Part shown: positions 33,909 to 42,265 of the stretch, one piece after another | Layout of the letters: every line of letters begins with the position of its first letter | How positions within the stretch are numbered: position 1 is the stretch's first letter | DNA from: Mycobacterium bourgelatii | Lineage (GTDB): Bacteria; Actinomycetota; Actinomycetes; Mycobacteriales; Mycobacteriaceae | Direction of reading: 5' to 3' | Assembly (NCBI RefSeq): GCF_010723575.1 | Contig: NZ_BLKZ01000001.1 | Span: 3,348,001-3,412,000 of the forward strand | Length of the DNA: 64,000 bases | Made by a program: the position numbers and the translations under genes | The notes under the pieces: model-generated | What the model saw: the letters and a program-made list of their open reading frames with translations, nothing else | Databases searched by the model: none | Told to the model about the DNA's origin: nothing

Positions 33909-35327
33909 GTGGCGCACGTGCAGACCAACGCTATCGAGACCGACTACCTGGTGATAGGTGCCGGCGCGATGGGAATGGCGTTCATCGACACGCTCATCAC
34001 CGAATCCGACGCGCGCGTGGTCGTTGTCGACCGAGCGTGTCAACCAGGTGGACACTGGACCACCGCATACCCCTTCGTGCGCCTGCACCAGCCGTCGGCG
34101 TATTACGGCGTCAACTCAAGACCCTTGGGCAACAACACCATTGACCAGGTTGGCTGGAACAAGGGACTGAACGAGTTGGCCCCGGTCGGGGAAATCTGCG
34201 CGTATTTCGACGCGGTCATGCAACAGCAGTTTCTGCCCACGGGTCGGGTGCAGTACTTCCCGATGAGTGAGTATCTGGGCGACCGACGCCTGCGGACCCT
34301 CGCCGGCAACGAATATGACGTCACCGTCAACAAGCGGATCGTCGACGCCACGTACCTGCGGGCCGTCGTGCCATCCATGCGGCCCGCCCCTTTCGCAGTG
34401 GCCACCGGCATCGACTGTGTCGCCCCCAACGAGCTACCCAAATTCCCGGCTCGCGACCGCTACGTGATCGTCGGCGCGGGCAAGACCGGCATGGACGTCT
34501 GCCTGTGGTTGCTGCGTCACGACATCGATCCGGACAACCTGACCTGGATCATGCCGCGCGACTCGTGGCTGATCGACCGGGCGACACTGCAGCCCGGACC
34601 GACATTCATCAAGCAGTTCCGGAAGGGTTACAGCGCCACCCTTGAGGTGATCGGCAAGGCGACCTCGACCGACGACCTGTTCGACCAGCTGGAAGCCGCT
34701 GGGACCCTGCTCCGCATCGACCCTTCGGTGCGGCCGCGCATGTATCGGTGCGCCACCGTGTCGCAACCTGAACTCGAGCAGCTGCGCCGCATCAGCGACA
34801 TCGTCAGAATGGGCCACGTGAAGTCCGTCGAACCCACCGAGATCGTGCTCGACGACGGCTCGGTGCCCTCGTCTCCCTCGGCGCTCTACATCGACTGCAC
34901 CGCCGACGGAGCGCCGCAGCAGCCGGCCAAGCCGGTTTTCGACGGCGACCACATCACGCTGCAGGCGGTGCGCGGCTGCCAACAGGTGTTCAGTGCCGCG
35001 TTCACCGCGCACGTCGAGTTCGCCTACGACGACGACCCGGTGAAGAACGAACTCTGCACACCGATTCCGCACCCGGACTCCGATCTGGACTGGATGCGGT
35101 TGACACATTCGGATCTGCGCAATTTCTCGCGCTGGCTCGACGACGAGGAACTGTTCGACTGGCTCAGCTCGGCCCGATTGAACCTGCTCGCCGACCTGCT
35201 CCCGCCGCTGTCACACAAGCCTCGGGTGCGCCTGCGCGTGGTGTCGATGTTCCAGAAGGGCCTCAATACCGCCATCGATCAATTGGAAGCGCTGCGCAGC
35301 GAAACCGCCGCGGCGGCAGTCCAATAG
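33909..35327 (+). CDS. FAD-dependent oxidoreductase/monooxygenase-like
   Basis: About 472 aa. N-terminal Rossmann FAD motif YLVIGAGAMGMAFIDTL and PGGHW; a second dinucleotide motif YVIVGAGKTGMDVCLWLL in the middle. This two-motif layout suits flavin monooxygenases or NAD(P)-linked flavoproteins. The start is ambiguous (GTG 33909 or 33918, ATG 33891). Followed 9 bp downstream by an acyl-ACP thioesterase-like gene on the same strand. Confidence 0.78.
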   Translation: MAHVQTNAIETDYLVIGAGAMGMAFIDTLITESDARVVVVDRACQPGGHWTTAYPFVRLHQPSAYYGVNSRPLGNNTIDQVGWNKGLNELAPVGEICAYFDAVMQQQFLPTGRVQYFPMSEYLGDRRLRTLAGNEYDVTVNKRIVDATYLRAVVPSMRPAPFAVATGIDCVAPNELPKFPARDRYVIVGAGKTGMDVCLWLLRHDIDPDNLTWIMPRDSWLIDRATLQPGPTFIKQFRKGYSATLEVIGKATSTDDLFDQLEAAGTLLRIDPSVRPRMYRCATVSQPELEQLRRISDIVRMGHVKSVEPTEIVLDDGSVPSSPSALYIDCTADGAPQQPAKPVFDGDHITLQAVRGCQQVFSAAFTAHVEFAYDDDPVKNELCTPIPHPDSDLDWMRLTHSDLRNFSRWLDDEELFDWLSSARLNLLADLLPPLSHKPRVRLRVVSMFQKGLNTAIDQLEALRSETAAAAVQ

Positions 35328-35336
35328 CGAGACGCC

Positions 35337-36092
35337 ATGGCCGAAGTTCCAGAGTTGGACACACCGCTCGCCGAGCTGCCCGATGCCGGATACGTCTTCC
35401 AAACGGCTTGGCGGGTGGCCACATCGGACATCGACGAACACATGAGACTGCGCCTCGACGGTGTAGCACGTTACATCCAGGAGGCGGGCGCCGAGCATCT
35501 CGCTGATGCGGGCCTCGCGGAGGTCCATCCCCACTGGATAGTGCTGCGCACCGTGATCGACGTGATCAAACCGATCGAGTTGCCCAGCGACATCACCTTC
35601 CGCCGCTGGTGTGCGGCACTGTCCACGCGATGGTGCAACATGCGCGTGCAACTCGAAGGCTCGGACGGCGGACGGATCGAAACCGAGGGCTTCTGGCTGT
35701 GCGTCAACAAAGACACCCTGACGCCGTCCCGCCTCACCGACGACTGCATCGCGCGTTTCGGCAGCACCACCGACAACCACCGGCTCAAATGGCGTCCCTG
35801 GCTCACCGAACCGGTCCAGGACGGCGCCGTGACGCCATTCCCGCTGCGCCGCACCGACATCGACCCCATGGCACATGTCAACAACACGATCTACTGGCAC
35901 GGTGTGCACGAAATACTCGGCCAGTTACCCGAACTCGAGCGCGCGCCGTACCGCGCGGTGCTCGAGTACCGCAGCCCCATCAAACACGGCGAAACAGTGA
36001 CCATCCACTCCGAGCGGGTAAAAGACGCCGTCCGCATCCACTTCGTTGTCAACGACGACGTGCGCACGGCAGCACTTGTGCGCAAGCTCTAA
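35337..36092 (+). CDS. Acyl-ACP thioesterase-like double-hotdog protein
   Basis: 251 aa with two hotdog halves: ATSDIDEHMRLRLDGVARYIQEAG and LRRTDIDPMAHVNNTIYWHGVHEIL (the typical DxxxHVNN motif). This is FatA/YbgC-like architecture. It follows the FAD monooxygenase by 9 bp in a likely operon. Expected reaction: hydrolysis of an acyl or aryl thioester to free acid. Confidence 0.83.
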   Translation: MAEVPELDTPLAELPDAGYVFQTAWRVATSDIDEHMRLRLDGVARYIQEAGAEHLADAGLAEVHPHWIVLRTVIDVIKPIELPSDITFRRWCAALSTRWCNMRVQLEGSDGGRIETEGFWLCVNKDTLTPSRLTDDCIARFGSTTDNHRLKWRPWLTEPVQDGAVTPFPLRRTDIDPMAHVNNTIYWHGVHEILGQLPELERAPYRAVLEYRSPIKHGETVTIHSERVKDAVRIHFVVNDDVRTAALVRKL

Positions 36093-37084
36093 TCGCGGTC
36101 GCTTTTCCGGTCGCTAGCGCCCCGCCATGCCTGCTGGGCCACGCGATAGAAATTGCCGCCGACGACGGCGCGGATGTGGTCGTCGCTCCAGCCGTGCTCT
36201 CCGAGGTACTCGCCGATAGTCAGCACGATTTCCGGCGGCATCCACTGAATCGGGCCCCACCGGGTATAGCTCTCGTCGAATAGCTGCGGGTTTCGAGTGA
36301 GCTCGTCGACGAAGTCCGCGTAGTCGAAGGAAAAGTCGGAACTGATGCCGACGTGGTCGATGCCGACGAGGTCGACGGCATAGTCGAGGTGGCGCATCAT
36401 CGCGTCGAGGGTGGGGGTGTTGGGACCGAGGAAGATGCCGACGCCGGTGATGCCGACCACTCCCCCGGTGGCAGCGCAGGCCCGCGCCTGGTCGTCGGTG
36501 ATGTTGCGGGGATGGTCCCACACCGCACGCATACAGGAATGACTGTAAATGACCGGGCCGGAGGAGATTTCACACAGGTCGAGCCCGGTTCGGGCGCTGC
36601 AGTGCGATCCGTCGGGCACGATGCCAACCCTGTTCAGCTCGGCGACGACCGACCTGCCCCACGACGTGAGACCGCCGTCATCGGCGTCGAGGCAGCCGCT
36701 GCCGGCGCGGTTGGCGTGGTTGTAGGTGGGTAGCAGGGTGCGCACACCGAGGTCGGCGAGCGCGGCCACGTTGTCGAGGTTGTCCTCGATCGGATTGGCG
36801 TCTTCGAGGTCGAAGACCACCGCGATGCGGCCGGCCCCGGTGATCGCCGCAATGTCGTCGATATCGTCCGCCAGCTCCATGTCGGGATGGGCAGCCACCG
36901 CGTACCGAAAGTGTCGCAACAGTGCCACCGTGTCGCTGAAGCTGTGCGGGGAGTACCCGGCATTCACCGAGACGAAGGTGCCTCCCGGTCGCCGGAACCG
37001 GGCGAGCGGATCGACATCGGTACCGAGTTGCAGCGGCAAACAGGCGTGCTGGTCCCAGATCAACTCCGATGTCAACAGGGTCAT
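36089..37084 (-). CDS. Membrane-dipeptidase (renal dipeptidase, M19) family protein with altered metal motif
   Basis: 331 aa TIM-barrel protein of the M19 family. The family segments are visible: VVFDLEDANPIEDN (Glu94), TYNHANRAGSGC, VPDGSHCSARTG (His161), PVIYSHSCMRAV (His182), VGIDHVGISSDF. The first metal motif, normally H-x-D, reads DQHAC: His13 kept, Asp replaced by Cys15. Metal binding may differ or be lost. Ends convergently with the thioesterase (4-bp overlap). Confidence 0.83.
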   Translation of the reverse strand: MTLLTSELIWDQHACLPLQLGTDVDPLARFRRPGGTFVSVNAGYSPHSFSDTVALLRHFRYAVAAHPDMELADDIDDIAAITGAGRIAVVFDLEDANPIEDNLDNVAALADLGVRTLLPTYNHANRAGSGCLDADDGGLTSWGRSVVAELNRVGIVPDGSHCSARTGLDLCEISSGPVIYSHSCMRAVWDHPRNITDDQARACAATGGVVGITGVGIFLGPNTPTLDAMMRHLDYAVDLVGIDHVGISSDFSFDYADFVDELTRNPQLFDESYTRWGPIQWMPPEIVLTIGEYLGEHGWSDDHIRAVVGGNFYRVAQQAWRGASDRKSDRD

Positions 37085-37131
37085 GATGCCGATCCTGCAC
37101 CATCGCCACCGCGGGGCTACCCTCGCAGTCG

Positions 37132-38466
37132 ATGGACCAGCCCAAGACGTCTCCCGCCGCCGGTGCCCCGGCGCGTGCCCCAGCGCGCAATCTCGCCGTC
37201 GACTACTACCGCGCCTCGGGTGTGCTGCTGATCGTGCTCGGCCACTGGGCGGCCGGCGTGGTTACCTATCGTGACGGATATTTCGGTCGCCAGAACCCAC
37301 TCGTCGACCAGCCCTGGACGCAATGGCTGACGTGGCCGTTGCAGGCGGTCCCCGTGTTCTTTCTGGTGGCCGGATACGCGGGCGCCCTATCCTGGAACCA
37401 CCGCTACCACCAGGACGGCACCCCGCGCCAAGAGTGGCTGCGGCGGCGACTGGCGCGTGTGCTCGGTCCGACCGCGGTGTATGTCGGCCTGGTGTCGCTC
37501 GTGGTGGTGGCCCTACAGGCCAGCGGCGTCGCCGGTTCAGTGCTGGAATACGCGGGCTGGGCTGTCGCCATGCATCTGTGGTTTCTCTCCGTCTACGTCC
37601 TCGTGGTGTCCCTGACGCCCGTTGCGGTTGCCGCACAGCGACGTTGGGGCCTGATGCTGCTCGTGGTGTTGGCGCTGTCAGTCATTGCCGTCGACCTCAT
37701 CTCCCACGGCACCCATATCTCCTGGATCGGGTGGCTGAACCAGGTGCTGTGCTGGGGGACGTTTCACCAACTCGGAATCGCCTGGCACGAAGGGGCGTTT
37801 ACCGCCCGCAAGTCCGCCGTGCTGGCCGCAGTCTCGGCGGTGGCGTTGGCGTTGCTGATCGGTCCGGGTCCTTACCCGATCAGCATGATCGGCGTCCCCG
37901 GCCAGACGGTGGACAACACCACGCCCCCATCGATGGCGTTGCTGGCATTCGGGTGTGCGCAGGCCGGGCTTGCGATGACGCTCGCACCCGCACTCAACCG
38001 GGCACTGCGCCCCCGACTGCTGCAGCGAGTGCTGTCCGTGGCCAACAACAATGTGATGGCCCTGTACCTGTGGCACATGCTGCCCGTCGTCCTCGTGGCG
38101 ATCATCGGCTACCCGAGCGGGCTGCTGCCGCAACCGCCCCAGGGCACGGCGCAGTGGTGGCTGGCGCGGTTGCAGTGGGTGGTGATCCTCGCCATCGTGG
38201 CCGCGCTCGAACTGGCACTGCTGTGGTGGCTGCGGCGCGTCGCCGCAGCCCCGCTTCCGACATTCGGCGTGCCGCTCACCGATCGCTGGACCGAACCCAT
38301 CCTGGTAACCGGAACCCTGATGGCCGCCTACGGCCTCGGCTACGTGTCCGCACTGGGTTTCGCCCCGAACGGTCGCTTCCCGTGGATCACCGCGGTGGTG
38401 TTCGCCGCGGGCATTCTCCTGGTAGCAATGAAGCCGGCGAAGGCCCGCACGGCCGTCACGACGTGA
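37132..38466 (+). CDS. Acyltransferase-3 family integral membrane protein
   Basis: 444 aa, about ten transmembrane helices, starting after a charged N-terminus with VDYYRASGVLLIVLGHWAAGV, the Acyl_transf_3 signature containing the conserved His. Members O-acylate cell-surface sugars or lipids using cytoplasmic acyl-CoA. Divergent from the dipeptidase; its 3' end overlaps the next convergent gene by 11 bp. Substrate unknown. Confidence 0.85.
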   Translation: MDQPKTSPAAGAPARAPARNLAVDYYRASGVLLIVLGHWAAGVVTYRDGYFGRQNPLVDQPWTQWLTWPLQAVPVFFLVAGYAGALSWNHRYHQDGTPRQEWLRRRLARVLGPTAVYVGLVSLVVVALQASGVAGSVLEYAGWAVAMHLWFLSVYVLVVSLTPVAVAAQRRWGLMLLVVLALSVIAVDLISHGTHISWIGWLNQVLCWGTFHQLGIAWHEGAFTARKSAVLAAVSAVALALLIGPGPYPISMIGVPGQTVDNTTPPSMALLAFGCAQAGLAMTLAPALNRALRPRLLQRVLSVANNNVMALYLWHMLPVVLVAIIGYPSGLLPQPPQGTAQWWLARLQWVVILAIVAALELALLWWLRRVAAAPLPTFGVPLTDRWTEPILVTGTLMAAYGLGYVSALGFAPNGRFPWITAVVFAAGILLVAMKPAKARTAVTT

Positions 38467-39280
38467 GGAACTCCAGGATGTCGGCGTTGATCGTCTCGGC
38501 CTGGGTGGTAATCATGCCGTGCGGAAAGTCCTTGTAGGTCTTCAGGATTCCGTTCGGCAACAGTTCCGCGGACCGGGGTCCGGCAGCCTGGTACGGCACG
38601 ATCTGGTCATCTTCGCTGTGCATGACCAGCGTCGGTACCGTCACCTTCTTGAGGTCCTCGGTGAAATCCGTCTGTGAAAAGGCGACGATTCCGTCGTAGT
38701 GCGCCTTGGCGTCACCCGTCATGCCCTGGCGCCACCAGTTGGCGATGATGGCTTCGGACGACTCGACGCCGGGCCGGTTGAACCCGTAGAAGGGTCCCGA
38801 CGAGAGTGACCGGTAGAAGACGGAACGGTTGGCCGCCAGTTGTGCTTGCAGATCGTCGAAAAACTCTTTCGGCAGCCCAAGCGGATTGGCCTCGGTCTTG
38901 ACCATGAGCGGAGGCACCGCGCTGATGAGAACGGCTTTGGCGGCACGACTTTCGCCGTGGCGAGCTAGATAATGCACCACCTCGCCGCCCCCGGTGGAGT
39001 GACCGATGTGTACCGCGTCATGCAGATCCAGATGTTCCACCACCGCTGCCAAGTCGTCGGCGTAGTGGTCCATGTCGTGACCGTCGGGGACCTGACTGGA
39101 ACGGCCGTGTCCGCGCCGGTCGTGGGCGACCACGCGGTAGCCATGCTGCAAGAAGAACAACAGCTGTGGGTCCCAATCGTCCGACGACAGGGGCCACCCA
39201 TGACTGAACACAATGGGTTGGCCCGAACCCCAGTCTTTGTAATAGATCTCGACGCCGTCACTGGTGGTAACTGAGGGCAT
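38456..39280 (-). CDS. Alpha/beta hydrolase, non-haem chloroperoxidase-like
   Basis: 274 aa. HGWPLSSDDWDPQ oxyanion loop, nucleophile elbow GHSTGGGEVVHY, Asp in HSEDDQIVPY and His in PHGMITT complete the triad. The SHGWPLSSDDWD and GHSTGGGE features are those of bacterial haloperoxidase/esterases. A GGTACTGGCT context precedes the ATG. It probably acts as an esterase or perhydrolase. Confidence 0.9.
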   Translation of the reverse strand: MPSVTTSDGVEIYYKDWGSGQPIVFSHGWPLSSDDWDPQLLFFLQHGYRVVAHDRRGHGRSSQVPDGHDMDHYADDLAAVVEHLDLHDAVHIGHSTGGGEVVHYLARHGESRAAKAVLISAVPPLMVKTEANPLGLPKEFFDDLQAQLAANRSVFYRSLSSGPFYGFNRPGVESSEAIIANWWRQGMTGDAKAHYDGIVAFSQTDFTEDLKKVTVPTLVMHSEDDQIVPYQAAGPRSAELLPNGILKTYKDFPHGMITTQAETINADILEFLTS

Positions 39281-39382
39281 AGCCAGTACCTTTCGGTGTT
39301 TTGAGCTATCGGTGCGCTAGCCAGGCGTGTCCGTAGGTTTACACGGCATCTGACCGCACGTCTAGGGCACGGGCGACGCCGG

Positions 39383-40066
39383 TTACGGCTGATCCTCGTG
39401 CTCCGGAACGAGGTCCGGCAGGGGGCGTTGACATACGGCGCGAGCCTCGTCGGCGTCGAGTCCGAGCAGTTGCAACACGTTTTCGCAGACGGCGTCGACG
39501 GCCGCCGCCCCGTCGCGGTGCGGGTCTCCTCGTAATAGCGTGCCCAGTCCGAGCAGCGCACCGCCGGCGACGGCCAGGGCGAGTTCCGGATCGTCAAGCT
39601 TGAAGCGCCCCGCGGCGGCGCCGGCCTTGATGTCGCGCAGTGCCCGCGGCGCCAGACCGAAGTCCGATGACAGCAAGGCCGGTCCGTTGGCCAACAGGAT
39701 CTCGCTCTCTTGCGGCTTGCTGCGAAATAGTCGGCCGGTTAGCCGGAAGCTGGCGGCGAATATCTCGGCGGGATCTTCGATCGATGCGGTGAGCCGGTCC
39801 AGCAATGCGCCGTGTGCGTCGAGTACGTCGGCGACGGCGGCCGCGAACAGCTCTTCCTTGCTCTCGAAATGGTTGTAGAACGAGCCCATGCCGACGTCGG
39901 CGGCCTGGGTGATCTCGAGTACCGGCACATTGGTCTTGCCTTCGGCGATCAACCGCTGTGCGGCCTTGACCAGGGCCGCGCGGGTTCGCTGCTTGCGGCG
40001 CTCCAGGCGCGTAGGGGCAGAGGCAGGACCGGAATCAAGACCAGAAGCAAGATCAGTCGACGCCAT
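39383..40066 (-). CDS. TetR-family regulator of the aromatic catabolic operon
   Basis: About 227 aa from ATG 40066 (MASTDL); upstream in-frame starts exist at 40081 and 40129. N-terminal HTH is VLEITQAADVGMGSFYNHFESKEELF. Divergent from the extradiol-dioxygenase operon with two palindromic sites between them (40085-40103 and 40131-40144), so it most likely represses that operon and itself until an aromatic inducer binds. Confidence 0.87.
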   Translation of the reverse strand: MASTDLASGLDSGPASAPTRLERRKQRTRAALVKAAQRLIAEGKTNVPVLEITQAADVGMGSFYNHFESKEELFAAAVADVLDAHGALLDRLTASIEDPAEIFAASFRLTGRLFRSKPQESEILLANGPALLSSDFGLAPRALRDIKAGAAAGRFKLDDPELALAVAGGALLGLGTLLRGDPHRDGAAAVDAVCENVLQLLGLDADEARAVCQRPLPDLVPEHEDQP

Positions 40067-40084
40067 GTTGTAAGTATGCATCAC

Positions 40085-40144
40085 TTCTGAGAATTCGTCA
40101 GAAACTCTTGACCAGATCGTCTCCACCATGTGACGATTTCGTCA
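40085..40144. promoter_or_regulatory. Two operator-like palindromes between TetR and ring-cleavage operon
   Basis: TTCTGA-GAATTCG-TCAGAA (40085-40103) and TGACGA-TT-TCGTCA (40131-40144) share the word TTCGTCAG. The second lies 14 bp before the dioxygenase start. Two related sites fit paired TetR-dimer binding. Confidence 0.5.
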
Positions 40145-40157
40145 GTTACTTCGAAAG

Positions 40158-41309
40158 ATGGCGATGAAACCACTGATGGCTACCCGCGCGGCGGACGCAC
40201 ACAAAGACCTGCACAGCGAAAAGGGAGCCTTACCCGGGGAACACCCCGGCCGATCCCGAAACCCGATCATCAAGGTCGCCGACATCGCGTGGCTGGAATT
40301 CGAGAAACCGGACCTGGCCCGCACCGAAGCCTTCGCGCGCGCCTTCGGATTTCAGACGGCACAGCGCAGCCCCGACGGACTTCTGTTGCGCGGGACCGAC
40401 GCCGGTGCGCCGTGCGTCATCGTGCGCCGCGGACAACAAACCCGGTTCGTCGCGGCGGCGTTCCGCGCTTGTGACGAAGTCGACGTGCTGCGCTTGGCCG
40501 ACAAGTCGGGCAGGACCGCCCGCCCGCTGCCCGAGGCCATCGGCGGCCTAGCGGTCGATCTGGTGGACCCCAGCGGCATCCCGGTGCGGGTGGTCGCCGG
40601 CATGCACGAACTACCGGCGTTGCCGGGGCAACATCCGCACGTCTTCAACTTCGGCCAAGACTTACGGCGGGCCAACGCAACCCAACGCCCCCCACGAGTG
40701 CCCGCACGGGTGCAACGCCTGGGCCACCTGGTGCTGCAGTCGACGAAATACCGTCAAGCACTGAACTGGTACCTGGACAACCTGGGCATGATCGTCAGCG
40801 ATTTTCAGTTCTTCCCCGGGCAGCGCGAACGCGGCCCGACCATGAGCTTCATCCGTTGCGACCGAGGGGCGACACCAGCCGATCACCACACGCTGGCAAT
40901 GGCGCTGGGGCCGGTCAACCGCTACCTGCACTCGGCGTATCAGGTCAGTGACCTCGACGCGTTGGCCGCCGGCGGCGAATACCTCAAGGAGCGGGGTTAT
41001 TTTCACTCCTGGGGAATCGGCAGGCACATTCAGGGCAGTCAGATCTTCGACTACTGGCGCGACCCCGACGGGTTCATGGTGGAGCACTACACCGACGGCG
41101 ACATGTTCGACAGCACCGTCGAGCCGGGCTGGGCGCCCTTGACCGCCTCCGGGTTGGCCCAGTGGGGTCCGCCGGCCACCCGGGACTTTCTGGGCACCGA
41201 TCCGAAATCAGCTTGGCATGAAGTGGTTTCGATGATCCGCGCGCTTCGCCAAGACAACGAGTTCGACATACGTCGCCTGATCGGCCTACTGAAGGTGCCC
41301 ACCTCATGA
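40158..41309 (+). CDS. Extradiol ring-cleavage dioxygenase (VOC superfamily)
   Basis: 383 aa type I extradiol dioxygenase. The Fe(II) ligands His190 (RLGHLVL), His258 (RYLHSAYQ) and Glu309 (FMVEHYTDG) are visible in the C-terminal VOC domain, with a vestigial N-terminal VOC domain. It cleaves a catechol-like ring next to the hydroxyls. First gene of a three-gene coupled operon with a FAH-family hydrolase (ATGA overlap) and FAD hydroxylase. ATG 40164 is an alternative start. Confidence 0.88.
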   Translation: MAMKPLMATRAADAHKDLHSEKGALPGEHPGRSRNPIIKVADIAWLEFEKPDLARTEAFARAFGFQTAQRSPDGLLLRGTDAGAPCVIVRRGQQTRFVAAAFRACDEVDVLRLADKSGRTARPLPEAIGGLAVDLVDPSGIPVRVVAGMHELPALPGQHPHVFNFGQDLRRANATQRPPRVPARVQRLGHLVLQSTKYRQALNWYLDNLGMIVSDFQFFPGQRERGPTMSFIRCDRGATPADHHTLAMALGPVNRYLHSAYQVSDLDALAAGGEYLKERGYFHSWGIGRHIQGSQIFDYWRDPDGFMVEHYTDGDMFDSTVEPGWAPLTASGLAQWGPPATRDFLGTDPKSAWHEVVSMIRALRQDNEFDIRRLIGLLKVPTS

Positions 41310-42265
41310 CAGTTTCCGTGCTTCATACCGCCGATGACTGGTGGGTCGAAACCGCCGCCGGCGCAACGAAAATCGCCACCTCAGCGACCAGCACGGGTGA
41401 GCTGCTCGGTGACCGGTCCGCGGTCGAGACCGCAGTGCAGGCCGCCTCGGGGACCCCGGATGGCAGAGATACGGTGCCTGTCGACAGCTTGGATCTCATT
41501 TCCCCTTTGACCCGGCCATGCCGGGTCATTGCTCAAATGACCAACTTCGAATCACACGTCAAGGACGCGGGCATGGACCCCGCGTCGATCCCCTTGACCT
41601 TTTTTCGCAAGGCTTCCGCATCGATCAGCGGCCCGTTCGACGACATCGTCAAACCCGCCCACGTCCAACTGCTCGACTACGAGGTCGAGATCGGGTTGGT
41701 GATCGGGCGTGCAATTCCGGTCGGCACCAACATCACCGACGCCAACCTGGCCGACTTCGTGGCGGGCATTGTGGTCACCAACGACGTCTCGGCGCGCGAC
41801 ATTCAACTACCGCAGACGCAGTTCTACGAAGCGAAGTCCTATCCCACCTTCACACCGGTCGGACCGAAGCTGTTGCTACTCAACGCCGATGAGCTCAATC
41901 GATTCGGAGAGCTGCGACTGCGTCTGAGCGTTAACGGCGAAGAGCGACAGAACGCGCTGGTTGAGGGCGACATGATCTACCGGCCACTGCAAGCGCTGCA
42001 GTCGCTCACCCAATTCCAGGAGCTCGCACCGGGCGATCTCATCCTCACCGGAACCCCGGTGGGCACCGCGCTCAGCGCCCCGCCCAAGCCGTTGGAGATC
42101 ATCGCAAACCTGCTGCCACCCGCGGTCAAATGGAAGGCGTTCTTCAAACGACAGGCCGGCAATCCGAAGTACCTGCAAAACGGCGACGTGGTCGAGGCGT
42201 CGGTGGCTACCGACGACGGCGCCATCGATCTCGGCACCCAGCGCACCACGGTGCGGTACGCGTGA
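41306..42265 (+). CDS. Fumarylacetoacetate hydrolase (FAH)-family protein
   Basis: 319 aa. FAH core with metal-binding Glu pair and Asp in LLDYEVEIGLVIGRAIP and VTNDVSARDIQ, and the closing GDLILTGTPVGTAL motif. Such enzymes hydrolyse or decarboxylate the ring-fission product or a related diketo acid. ATGA overlap with the dioxygenase and 4-bp overlap with the next gene show tight coupling. Confidence 0.88.
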   Translation: MTVSVLHTADDWWVETAAGATKIATSATSTGELLGDRSAVETAVQAASGTPDGRDTVPVDSLDLISPLTRPCRVIAQMTNFESHVKDAGMDPASIPLTFFRKASASISGPFDDIVKPAHVQLLDYEVEIGLVIGRAIPVGTNITDANLADFVAGIVVTNDVSARDIQLPQTQFYEAKSYPTFTPVGPKLLLLNADELNRFGELRLRLSVNGEERQNALVEGDMIYRPLQALQSLTQFQELAPGDLILTGTPVGTALSAPPKPLEIIANLLPPAVKWKAFFKRQAGNPKYLQNGDVVEASVATDDGAIDLGTQRTTVRYA

